Shown piece by piece: positions 29,338 to 39,260 of a stretch of 39,260 nucleotides of DNA (position 1 is its first letter; every line of letters starts with the position of its first letter). The stretch lies in NCBI GenBank assembly GCA_021203405.1, contig JAJQBG010000427.1, positions 7,840 to 47,099 of the forward strand. Reading direction: 5' to 3'. The position numbers were made by a program, and so were the translations under genes. The stretch comes from Bacteroides sp. (GTDB taxonomy: Bacteria; Bacteroidota; Bacteroidia; Bacteroidales; Bacteroidaceae). The notes beneath the pieces were generated by a model. It saw only the letters and a program-made list of their open reading frames with translations. It ran no database searches and had not been told where the DNA came from.

Positions 29338-31952
29338 ATGAAAAGCAGACTACTTTTTGGATATGGATCCTTTTTCCGGTACTGGCCAGTGCCGGTTATT
29401 ATCGTCCTGAGATCTCAGTGGCGGGTTTCTTCCCGCTTCCTGACAGTGGACGGGATATTTACAGCTTTAATCCGGGATGGCGTTACTTCAAAGGCGATCT
29501 GCCGGGTGCTCACGAAGTTGATTTTGATGATTCCGCCTGGGAGGTGGTTTCTACGCCTCATACGGTGGAGCTGATGCCGGCGGAAGCGAGTGGTACCCGT
29601 AATTACCAGGGACCGGCGTGGTACCGCAAACGGTTTGTGGTTCCGGCATCTGCCGCAGGCAGGCAGGTGATCCTGCATTTTGAAGCGGCTATGGGTAAAC
29701 AGGATATTTATATCAACGGCCGGAAGGTGCAGGAACATATCGGAGGATACCTGCCTTTTAATGTGAACCTTACGGAAGCCGGAGTGCAGGCGGGGGATTC
29801 GTGCCTGATCGCTGTATTGACTGATAACAGCGATGACCGGGAGTATCCTCCCGGTAAACGTCAGTATACACTCGATTTTACTTACCACGGTGGTATTTAC
29901 CGGGATGTATGGATGATCGTAAAGTCTCCGGTAGCTATTACCGATGCGGTAGAGGCGGATAAGGTAGCCGGTGGGGGTGTGTTCGTACACTACGATAAGA
30001 TCAGTGAAAAGAGTGCGGAGGTGTATGTAAATACCGACGTAAAGAATGAGGGAAATACTACCCGTACGGTAACCGTAGAGACGGCACTGACGGAAAAAGA
30101 TGGTAAGGTAGTAAAACGTACTTCGAGCCGGGTCACTTTGAGACCGGGCGAAGACCAGACGGTATATCATAGTTTTACGGTGAAGAACCCGAGATTGTGG
30201 GAACCGGATAGTCCCTATTTGTACCGGGTGGAATCCCATGTCAAAGAGGGTAACAGAACCATTGACGGAGGGATTACCCGGGCGGGTATCCGCCTGGCTG
30301 AGTTCCGGGATAAGGAGGGTTTCTGGCTCAACGGCAAACCTTTCGGGCAACTGGTAGGAGCTAACCGTCACCAGGATTTTGCTTATGTGGGCAATGCTAT
30401 GCCTAATTCGCAGCAATGGAGGGATGCGAAAAAGTTAAGGGATGCCGGGTGCCGGATCATTCGCGTGGCCCATTATCCGATGGATCCTGCCTTTATGGAT
30501 GCCTGCGACGAACTGGGTATGTTTGTGATCGTGGCTACTCCGGGCTGGCAATTCTGGAACAAGGAGCCTCATTTCGCTGAACTGGTATATAAAAATACAA
30601 GAGAGATGATCCGCCGGGACCGCAACCATCCGTCGGTACTGATGTGGGAACCGATCCTGAATGAAACCCGTTTTCCACTGGAGTTCTCACTGGAGGCTTT
30701 GCAGATCACCCGTGATGAATTTCCCTATCCGGGACGCCCGGCCGCTGCTGCCGATGTATATTCGGATGGAGTGAAAGATAACTACGATGTAGTGTATGGC
30801 TGGCCGGGAGACGATGAAAAGGATATAGCCGACCGGGTGATCTTTACCCGGGAATTCGGGGAGAATGTAGACGATTGGTATGCCCATAACAATAACAACC
30901 GTGCCAGCCGCAGCTGGGGGGAGCGTCCGCTATTGGTACAGGCTCTGTCACTGGCCAGGAGTTATGATGAACTTTACAGGACCAACGGACAGTTTATCGG
31001 GGGGCACAGTGGCACCCGTTCGACCATCAGCGCGGATACCATCCCGATCCCTATTGGGGAGGGATTTACGATGCGTTCCGCCAGCCGAAATATGCTTACT
31101 ATATGTTCCGTTCGCAGACCGGTGCTACGCTGGAACATCCGCTGGCTGAATCGGGACCGATGGTTTATATTACCCACGAAATGTCTCCTTTCTCGGATGC
31201 GGAGGTAATTGTGTTCAGTAACTGCGATTCGGTACGGCTTTCGATGTACGATGGTACCAAAAGCTGGATAAAGCCGGTGGTACATGCTCCCGAACACATG
31301 CCGAATGCTCCGGTGGTTTTTGAGAATGTATGGGACTTCTGGGAGGCCCGTGATTACAGCTATTTCCAGAAGAACTGGGAAAAGGTGAATCTGGTAGCAG
31401 AGGGGATTATAAACGGTGAGGTGGTATGTACCCACCGGAAGATGCCTTCCCGCCGCTCCACCCGTTTGCAACTCTCTATCGATCATCAGGGGCAGGCCCT
31501 TATCGCGGATGGCTCTGACTTTTTTGGTAGTAGTGGCTGAGGTAACGGATGATAGTGGTAATGTACGCCGTCTGGCGAAAGAGAATATTGTATTTACGGT
31601 AGAGGGTGAGGGAGAGATCATCGGGGATGCTTCGATCAACGCTAATCCCCGTGCCGTAGAATTTGGTTCGGCTCCGGTGCTGATCCGTTCGACCCAAACA
31701 CCGGGTAAGATCAAAGTGACGGCTCGTGTACAGTTTGAGGGTACACTGGCTCCGACACCGGCTGAGATTGAGTTTGAATCGGTTCCGGCTGAATTTGCTA
31801 TGTGTTACCTCGAAGAGTGTAATGCGGTTCAGGGTAGTGCCGGGGTTTCTTCCGGAGCGGGTGCACCCAAAGTGATCCTTTCTGAAGAGGAGAAGAACCA
31901 GATGCTGATCGAGGTAGAACGTCAGCAGACTGAGTTTGGAACGGAAAAGTAA
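29338..31952 (+). pseudogene. Glycoside hydrolase family 2 protein, three homopolymer frameshifts
   Basis: GWRYFKGDLPGAHEVDFDDSAWEVVSTPHTVE; GPAWYRKRFVVP; FGQLVGANRHQDFAYVGNAMP; RRDRNHPSVLMWEPILNET; WHPFDHQRGYHPDPYWGGIYDAFRQPKYAYYMF. Confidence 0.9.
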
Positions 31953-31983
31953 TTTTTGATAGGTTTTAGGTGTGTGTGTATGT

Positions 31984-32022
31984 ATGCCACGGGCTTCTGT
32001 ATGGAAGTTCGTGGCATCTTTT
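31984..32022 (+). terminator. Rho-independent terminator closing the CAZyme cluster
   Basis: ATGCCACGGGCTTC-tgtatg-GAAGTTCGTGGCAT: 14-bp stem with two G-U pairs, followed by CTTTTT. Confidence 0.85.
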
Positions 32023-32087
32023 TGAGATAGAACCATCCTTTTTTATGGAAATTCCTGATTTTTTCTTTCCGGGAGAAAACTATTCTC

Positions 32088-32095
32088 TACTTTTG
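32088..32095 (+). promoter_or_regulatory. Candidate -7 box (TACTTTTG) upstream of the IlvD/Edd dehydratase
   Basis: Matches TAnnTTTG, about 38 bp before ATG 32133. Confidence 0.5.
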
Positions 32096-32132
32096 TTATT
32101 AATAGAGAAAGAAAACCGTTAAACAGTAAGGC

Positions 32133-33857
32133 ATGAAAAGTCAGCAGTTAAGAAAAGCAGCTCCCGAACTTGATTCGTTGCGTCTGGGAAGTGGCTGGAA
32201 AGTCGAAGATCTGGAGAAGCCGCAGATTATTGTGGAAAGCAGTTACGGACACAGTCATCCCGGAAGTGCCCATCTTGATCGTCTGGTGAGAGAAGCAGAC
32301 CAGGCAATTTATGAAAAAGGAGGATTTGCTGCTAATTATTATGTGACGGATATTTGTGACGGAGAAGCGCAGGGATACGATGGAATGAACTATTCGCTGG
32401 TATCGCGGGAGATAATGGCGGCCATGATCGAGATCCATGTAAGAGCTACTCCCTTTGATGCCGGCGTGTTTATTTCAAGTTGTGATAAATCTGCTCCTGC
32501 CCATCTGATGGCAATTGCCCGGTTGGATATGCCTGCCGTATTTGTACCGGGAGGGATTATGAAGGCGGGCCCTAACTTGCTGACTTTGGAGCAGATCGGT
32601 ACCTATAGTGCCATGCGTGAACGGGGAGAGATATCCGAGAAGCAGCTTACTCAATATAAGAAAGAAGCTTGTCCTGCTTGTGGTGCCTGCTCCTTTATGG
32701 GAACCGCTTCTACCATGCAGGTAATGGCCGAAGCGCTGGGGCTTGCTTTGCCGGGAACGGCGCTGATCCCTTCGCATACGGGTGAACTGGAAATAGCTGC
32801 TGCCCGTGCCGGGATAAGAGCGGTTGAACTGGTATTTGAAGGAATCAAACCTTCCAACATTCTGACGGATGAAGCTTTTGAAAATGCTGTAATGGTACAT
32901 GCTGCTATTGCAGGGTCCAGTAACAGCCTGCTGCACCTGCCTGCTATTGCCCGTGAAGCCGGGTTGGAACTTCCACCGGAACTATTTGACGCCATTCACC
33001 GCCGCATTCCTTACCTGCTCAATATACGCCCCAGCGGGTACTGGCCGAGAGAGTATTTCTGGTATGCGGGAGGGGTACCGGCTATTATGGAGGAGATCTG
33101 GGAGTCTCTTCACCTGGATGCATGGACCGTTACCGGAAAAACAGTAGGTGAGAACCTGGAAGAACTCCGGAGAACTGGTTTTTATGAGAAATGTTACAGT
33201 TATCTGACTCCGCGGGGAGTCCAAAAAGAGGATATTATCCGGCCATTGGATAATCCGATCCGGAAAGAGGGGGCTATTGCTGTTTTAAAAGGGAATCTGG
33301 CTCCGGAAGGAGCAGTGGTAAAACATTCGGCTGTCTCTCCCCGTCTCAGGCAGGTCACTTTAAAAGCCCAGGTGTTTGACCGGGAGGAGGATGCCCTGCA
33401 TGCGGTTCTGCACCAGGGGGTAGAACCGGGAGAGGCTGTTTTTATCCGGTACGAAGGTCCGAAAGGAAGTGGTATGCCTGAGATGTTTTATACTACGGAA
33501 GCCATTGCTTCTGATCCGGTACTGGTAGAGTCGGTTGCCCTGATCACCGACGGACGGTTTTCGGGAGCTACCCGCGGACCTGCTATCGGACATGTCTCGC
33601 CGGAGGCAAGTGAAGGGGGACCTATTGCCCTGGTAGAGAACGGTGATCTGATCTGCATTGATATTCCTGCCCGGCGGTTGGATATAGTGGGTGTACAGGG
33701 AGAGGAAAAAGAGCCGCAGGAGATAGAGGAAATACTGGCAGAGCGTCGCAGCCGGTGGGTAAAGCCACCTTCCCGGTATCCGGACGGGATCCTGAATATC
33801 TACACCCGTAATTCGGTCTCACCCATGCGGGGAGGGTATATGGAGAGCAAAGAGTAA
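32133..33857 (+). CDS. IlvD/Edd family dehydratase (possibly sugar-acid dehydratase)
   Basis: 574 aa; SSCDKSAPAHLMAIARLDMPAVFVPGG, CPACGACSFMGTASTMQVMAEALGLALPGTALIP, ITDGRFSGATRGPAIGHVSPEA. Confidence 0.92.
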   Translation: MKSQQLRKAAPELDSLRLGSGWKVEDLEKPQIIVESSYGHSHPGSAHLDRLVREADQAIYEKGGFAANYYVTDICDGEAQGYDGMNYSLVSREIMAAMIEIHVRATPFDAGVFISSCDKSAPAHLMAIARLDMPAVFVPGGIMKAGPNLLTLEQIGTYSAMRERGEISEKQLTQYKKEACPACGACSFMGTASTMQVMAEALGLALPGTALIPSHTGELEIAAARAGIRAVELVFEGIKPSNILTDEAFENAVMVHAAIAGSSNSLLHLPAIAREAGLELPPELFDAIHRRIPYLLNIRPSGYWPREYFWYAGGVPAIMEEIWESLHLDAWTVTGKTVGENLEELRRTGFYEKCYSYLTPRGVQKEDIIRPLDNPIRKEGAIAVLKGNLAPEGAVVKHSAVSPRLRQVTLKAQVFDREEDALHAVLHQGVEPGEAVFIRYEGPKGSGMPEMFYTTEAIASDPVLVESVALITDGRFSGATRGPAIGHVSPEASEGGPIALVENGDLICIDIPARRLDIVGVQGEEKEPQEIEEILAERRSRWVKPPSRYPDGILNIYTRNSVSPMRGGYMESKE

Positions 33858-33873
33858 CCAGTTAGGGAACCGG

Positions 33874-34116
33874 TTATCTTTTAGGAATCCATTTCGACCC
33901 GATCAGCTGCCCGGCTATGGCCATTCCGATAAAAAGAGGAATACATACCGCAGGTGTATTCAGCCATATCCGCAGAGGAATAATAAGGGGGATGGAGGCG
34001 TGTATCATGATCCACCACCTCCAGGTCATTTTCCGGAAGCGTTGCCTGTGGTGTCCCAGGGGAATATTAACCGCCAGGGCAAGGAGTGCTATCATTGATA
34101 TATGTATAAGTTGCAT
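33874..34116 (-). CDS. Small hypothetical membrane protein
   Basis: 80 aa with two or three hydrophobic segments; intact, fits between neighbours. Confidence 0.6.
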   Translation of the reverse strand: MQLIHISMIALLALAVNIPLGHHRQRFRKMTWRWWIMIHASIPLIIPLRIWLNTPAVCIPLFIGMAIAGQLIGSKWIPKR

Positions 34117-34162
34117 CTTATATAAAGTGGCAGAGTCTGACTTTGTTGTTTTTCCTGACGTT

Positions 34163-34194
34163 TAACCGGACAGAATATTTTAACTGTCCGGTTA
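34163..34194. terminator. Terminator hairpin
   Basis: TAACCGGACAG-aatattttaa-CTGTCCGGTTA: perfect 11-bp stem followed by T6 on the + strand and flanked by A-rich DNA. Confidence 0.75.
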
Positions 34195-34239
34195 TTTTTT
34201 AGTTTTTTGAAAATATTCCGGAAGGTTGGTTTCTCCCGG

Positions 34240-34788
34240 TCAGTAGATCAGGAATCCGGCCAGCCCGGCCAGCAGGATCATCAGGATGGGGCTCTGTTTG
34301 TATTTAAAGGTGGCAATAAATACTACTGCAAAAATGAGAACGCTCACTATAAAAGTGAAGATGTCTTCTGTGGGAGAACCAAAGTTCTCCTTATCCATCA
34401 GGATCAGGGCTGCCGAGGCTATCAGTCCGATAACGGCAGGACGTAGTCCGGAAAAGACTGCTTCTACGGCCGGGTGTTTCTGGAAACGAAGAAAGTATTT
34501 ACAGATGGTCAGCATAATAATAAAGGAGGGGAGTACCAGGGCAAAGGTGGCAAAGGCAGATCCCCAGATGCTTTGTGTGGAGGTATATCCTATATAGGTG
34601 GCGGCATTGATACCGATAGGACCTGGTGTCATCTGGCTGATGGCTACGATGTCGGTAAATTCCTGTGCGGTGATCCAGTTGTGTCTGGTTACTACTTCGG
34701 CCTGTATCATGGAGAGCATGGCGTAGCCTCCGCCGAAGCCAAAGAGTCCGATCTTGAAGAACGAATAAAAGAGTTGCAGATAGATCAT
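34240..34788 (-). CDS. Chromate transporter (CHR) family half-protein
   Basis: FKIGLFGFGGGYAMLSMIQAEVV...WITAQEFTDIVAISQMTPGPIGINAATYIGY. Confidence 0.92.
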   Translation of the reverse strand: MIYLQLFYSFFKIGLFGFGGGYAMLSMIQAEVVTRHNWITAQEFTDIVAISQMTPGPIGINAATYIGYTSTQSIWGSAFATFALVLPSFIIMLTICKYFLRFQKHPAVEAVFSGLRPAVIGLIASAALILMDKENFGSPTEDIFTFIVSVLIFAVVFIATFKYKQSPILMILLAGLAGFLIY

Positions 34789-35339
34789 TGTGCGCTATTT
34801 TGTTTGTTTGTTTTATATCTTCCGTAAAAATATCCTCCGGTGCCTGCGATAATGATGATCCAGATGGGAGAGACGCCCAGTAACCAGATCAGCAGGGCGG
34901 ATACTACGGGTATCCATAGATTATGGAGGTTTATTTTTGCCGATCTCCCTAAGTTAAATACGGGAGCGGCGATCAGTGCTACCACACCCGGACGGATGCC
35001 TTTGAATACTTTCTCTACCTGAGGGTTGTCCTTAAACGAGCTGAAGAACATGGCAATAGCCAGAATGATCAGGAAAGAGGGAAGGGTGGTACCGAAAGCT
35101 GATACCAGAGATCCTTTTACTCCCCGGAGCTTGTAACCAACAAAGATAGACATGTTAATGGCCAGGATTCCGGAGGCCGACTGGGCTACGGCCAGGATAT
35201 CAATAAATTCTTCTTTGGTAAGCCATCCCCGTTTGGTTACCATTTCGTTCTCAATGATCGGTACCATGGCGTAGCCTCCACCGATGGTGAAAAGGCCGAT
35301 CCGGAAAAAGATACCGAATAATTGTACATAGTTGGTCAT
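34785..35339 (-). CDS. Chromate transporter (CHR) family half-protein
   Basis: FRIGLFTIGGGYAMVPIIENEMVTKRGWLTKEEFIDILAVAQSASGILAINMSIFVGYKLRG; ATGA overlap with the next gene. Confidence 0.92.
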   Translation of the reverse strand: MTNYVQLFGIFFRIGLFTIGGGYAMVPIIENEMVTKRGWLTKEEFIDILAVAQSASGILAINMSIFVGYKLRGVKGSLVSAFGTTLPSFLIILAIAMFFSSFKDNPQVEKVFKGIRPGVVALIAAPVFNLGRSAKINLHNLWIPVVSALLIWLLGVSPIWIIIIAGTGGYFYGRYKTNKQNSAQ

Positions 35340-38300
35340 GTGATATTGGGTTGTTGATTTCTATATTTGGCGATGTAATCTTTCGGGGTCATTCCAAAAT
35401 TACCTTTGAAAACCACCCTGAAATATTTGGAGTCATTAAAGCCTACTTTATCAGCTACTTCGGTTACATTGAGCTTGCTTTCTTTGAGTAACTGGGCCGC
35501 CCGTTGCAGTTTGACGATCCTGATGATCTCTTTGGGGGGATGGTCTGTTACATCTTTTAGCTTGTTGTAAAAGGTGGTACGACTCATGTGAAGCTGAGCA
35601 CACAGGGTATCTACGGTAAATTCCGTATCTTCTATATTTTTATCTATGATCTCAATGATCCTGGCAATGAAGTTGAAGTCCTTTTCGGATTTGCAGTTAA
35701 AGTTGAAGGAGTTGATCTTTTCCGTATCGGCGTTCAGGTATTTGTTCCGGATGATCTGGCGGTTGATCAGGATCCTGGATACGGAGAGTTTGAGCATGTT
35801 CATGTCATAGGGTTTGACAAAGAGTTCGTCTACACCGGCACGGATGTTATCCTCTACTTTGAAAGGATCGCTGTCGGTAGTGGTCATTATGACCGGAATA
35901 TCCAATGTTTCGTGGTCTGTTTTTAAGCTTTTCGCATAGTTCGTCCCCTCTCATACCTGTCAGGTTGTATTCGGTAATGATCAGGTCGGGTTTTTTGAGT
36001 TTGATAATGTCGAGTGCGGTATGGGCATTGGTTGTCAGTTGTACATTATAATCGTTTTCCAGTATCTTTTTGAGATAAACCCGCATCTCATCGTTCTCTT
36101 CTACGATCAGAATGGTTTTTGAGTCCATATCCGGAAGATCATCTTCCCAGTATCCTGCCGGGGTCTCCTTCTCCTGTCTGGGTGCATTTTTCTGATCCCG
36201 GATATCCACATAACTTTTTTTAAACTGTTTATATCCATTCTGGAAGGTCATCTTAACTACTGTTCCCTCCTGTTGACGACTGCTTATCGTATATTTCCCT
36301 TTGAGCATCGGAACCAGTTTTTTCATGATCAGGATACTTAGGTCTGAGTTGTCTGTATAAGCGGAAGAGGTTTTCATACCGAATGTTTTCCGGAAAGCTG
36401 TTTTATGTTCTTTTCCCGGCAGGCCACTGCCTGTATCCCGTATCTCAATGTTCCAGTGGTCACTATCCCCGTAAGAGAGTACTTCTATCTTTCCACCTTC
36501 GGGTGTATATTTAAAGGCATTGACCAGTACATTCTTTACAATGATCTCTAATTTTTCAATGTCTGTCCATATATTGACAAAACTTTGGTCGGGTTCGAAG
36601 AGGATGGAGACTTTTTTAGAAACGGCTGTGTGTTCGTACAGGCGGATCATCTTTTCTAAGAAACCGTTCAGTTCATACTGGCGGATGTAAGGAGCTGTAT
36701 AAAGGACACCGTGTTTTTCGTAGCTGGAAAGATTATCGGTCAGTCTTACCAGGGTATCAATGTTCCGGATGGCCAGGTCCAGTTTCTCTTTTCCCTCTGC
36801 TGTAAGCTGTTCCGTCTGGAAAATATCATCCAAAGGGGCTTTCACTAAAGTGATCGGGGTGCGTATATCCTCAATGGAGCGGGTTACAAGCTGGAATTTC
36901 TCTTCCAGGCTTTTCCGCTCTTTCCGTAACAGATAGGCGCGTAGCAGGGTGATCCCTGTAAACAGACCCGCTACTACATAGAGAAGGATCATCCACCAGC
37001 GTTTCCAGATGGGGGTAAGGATGTGGATGGAAAGGGTTCTTTCGTCCAGTGTCCGGAAATCCTCACTGGAAATAGCGCGGATGATGAGCCTGTATTTACC
37101 GGGATCCAGGTTAGTATACTGGATGCTTCGTTCGGTGCCCGGCGTTGTCCAGCTGTTGTAATATCCGTCCAGACTCCAGCTATACAGGATGTCTGACGGG
37201 TAGTCGTAGCTGATGGAGGAGAGGAGAATGGTAAAATTATTCTGGCTGGCTTTCAGGGTAATATCCCGGGTGTCGTCCAGACTCACTTTTAAAGGAGAAC
37301 GGGAGGTTCCCGGTTCTATCCGGTAATTATAAACAGAGAGGTTCTCCAGGTATAACCGGATAGGCCCCGGCTGGGGGATCTCGATATGGTCGCTGAACTC
37401 AATGGCTCCTTCGGAACTACCAATGAGAACGGTACCCTGATGGGTAAGTGTTCCTGAGGCGGGATTAAAGTGTCCGGAGGGTAATCCCTGCTCTTCTGCC
37501 CAGTTACTGAAACTCTTTTTCTCTTTATTGAAACAGCTGATCCCGTTGCCGGTACTCAGTAGCAGACAGCCGTGTCCGGTATCTATCAGGGTGTAAATCT
37601 GATCGCTTGTCAGGTTGCTGTTATCTTTTCTGTAAAATTCGAATGCTCCGGTTTCTGTATGGTAAATAAGCAATCCTCCACCACCGGTCCCTATGTAAAG
37701 CCTCTCCTTATCGCCCGCCAGGTCGTGGATATGACCGGTAGGGGATGGAAGTTCCATCTTCTCCACTGTGTTTCGGAGAGGATCGTATCGGTATAATCCG
37801 TTCTGGGTGCCTATCCAGAGGCAGGTGCTATCCTGCTCTGCTATTTTACGGATGTTCTTTATTTCTCCGTAAAATTTAAAATCTCCCTCTTTTTCTGTGC
37901 AGGCCAGGCCATTCTCTCCGCCGATCCATACTTTTCCCCGGCTATCCCGGAAGATGGCGTGAATGCAATGGGGAGAAGCCGAGAGATCATGTGTTTGTTC
38001 CATAGGGGTGAAGGAGCTTACCCTGCCGGTTCTTTTATCGATCTCATGGACCATTCCCGAATGGCCGCCGATCCAGAAAATTCCCGGTCTGACCTCTTCG
38101 ATGGTGTGGTAAAAAGAGTTGTTCCCCTCCCGGGTGGCGGTGAGAAAGGAGTGCCAGGTATGGGTGGCCTGTTCCAGAAGCCCGATACCGTTATCGGTTG
38201 CAAACCAGTAATCTCCTTCACTGTCCCGTAGGATCCCGTTTACCTGGTTACCCGGCAGGTTCCCGATAACTCCTGATGCAGCGTGATACCATTTGTAAGA

Positions 38301-39260
38301 GGGGTAATTATTGTTCCGGATGCTGATCCCTACGGGATAATTTGCGAGCCATATCCGTTTATCTTCGTCTATATAAATATCCCGGATATGGTTTCCGTTC
38401 AGGGGCTGTTCTTCCGGGGAGGTACCTACGGAATAGGGATGGAACTTTCTTTCCGATGTATCCAGCTGGTAGAGTCCGGCTCCGTCGGTGGCTATGAGCA
38501 ACTGATCTTCTGCATAGGGCCGGATGGCTGTGATCTTGCTGTCTGTCACTCCGTTCAGGTGAGTCAGGGAACGACTATCCGGATGGTACAGGTAAAATCC
38601 GGCATGGTATCCTCCAAAGTACAGTACTCTTTTATCTGGATCGAAATAGAGGGCCTGTACCGGTACTTTCAGCGAACTGAGCGGTCTCTCTTCTACCTTT
38701 TCCAGGTTTTCTTCTCCCAGGATCAGTTCATAGATACCCGATTGGGTTCCTGCAAAGAAGGTAACGGGATCTGTCTGTATAAGTGCTTCTATGCTCTCCT
38801 GAAGGGGATGAGAGAGAAAACGGGCGGTACCGGAGAGGATATGATACAGATAGATCTCTGATTCGTTGCTCATCCAGAGATTATCTTCTTCGTCGATCCG
38901 GCTGAAGGTAACCGGATAGTAGGTTCCCCGGAATGTTGAATCAGTTTCCAGCATCGGTTCAAACCGATCCTTTACGGAAGAGTAAGAGTACACTTTGCCG
39001 GTTTTACTGATCGCCCAGATGTTGCCGGCAGCGTCATTTTCCAGCCAGCTGAAAAGATATTGTTCGCCGCTATCCTGCAGATGAGAGGTGAGCAGGTAAT
39101 TTTTGAATTCGTTCCCGTCGAACCGGCTGACTCCCTCTTCTGTGAGAAACCACATGAATCCTTTACTATCTTTCCTGATCTTTTTGACATACCGGTTACT
39201 TAGACCATCTTTAACTCCCAGCTTGCGGTAGCTCTGGGCATAGGTGAGGCAGCAAAGCGA
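35336..39260 (-). CDS. Hybrid two-component system regulator (sensor propeller + Y_Y_Y + HK + receiver + AraC), N-terminus outside window, one frameshift in the receiver
   Basis: Reg_prop repeats (WLANYPVGISI, WIGGENGLAC, LWIGTQNGLYRYD), Y_Y_Y (ILLSSISYDYPSDILYSWSLDGYYNSWTTPG...YTNLDPGKYRLIIRA), HK-like and receiver-like domains, AraC HTH (MSRTTFYNKLKDVTDHPPKEIIRIVKLQRAAQLL...VADKVGFNDSKYFRVVFKGNFGMTPKDY). Frameshift at the A5 run 35920-35924. Confidence 0.93.

Noticed and set aside
29415-30416. 333-aa antisense ORF over the GH2 gene
   Set aside because: GH2 motifs are clear on the + strand; the antisense ORF has no recognisable domain.
1-39260. Mobile element, prophage or tRNA-linked island
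   Set aside because: No transposase, integrase, phage gene, terminal inverted repeats or tRNA seen.

Overview
Bacteroidales-like chromosomal window, inferred from TAnnTTTG -7 boxes, a LytTR regulator, an HTCS, a TonB receptor and GH106/DUF5703 genes. The left half is mostly housekeeping: ECF sigma factor, B12-dependent MetH-activation protein, dihydroorotase, GT2, Mfd, SDR, flavodoxin, FemAB-like protein and Fhs. It also holds a five-gene minus-strand cluster (9.4-15.1 kb): NapH-like polyferredoxin, Tat-lipoprotein aldo/keto reductase with 4Fe-4S motifs, ECF-S-like membrane protein, TonB receptor and TatA. This looks like an outer-membrane import plus periplasmic reduction system. The right half is a CAZyme cluster without SusC/SusD (GH106, SGNH esterase, DUF5703, GH2), then an intact IlvD/Edd dehydratase. 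Beyond that lies a hybrid two-component regulator coupled by ATGA overlaps to two half-size CHR transporters. In that regulator both phosphorelay residues read as Glu (His->Glu in the kinase motif, Asp->Glu in the receiver). A striking feature of the window is many gene disruptions: about 19 +/-1-2 nt indels, mostly at homopolymers, plus three in-frame nonsense codons. These may be assembly errors or real decay, and raw reads are needed to decide. No rRNA, tRNA, CRISPR array or transposase was recognised.
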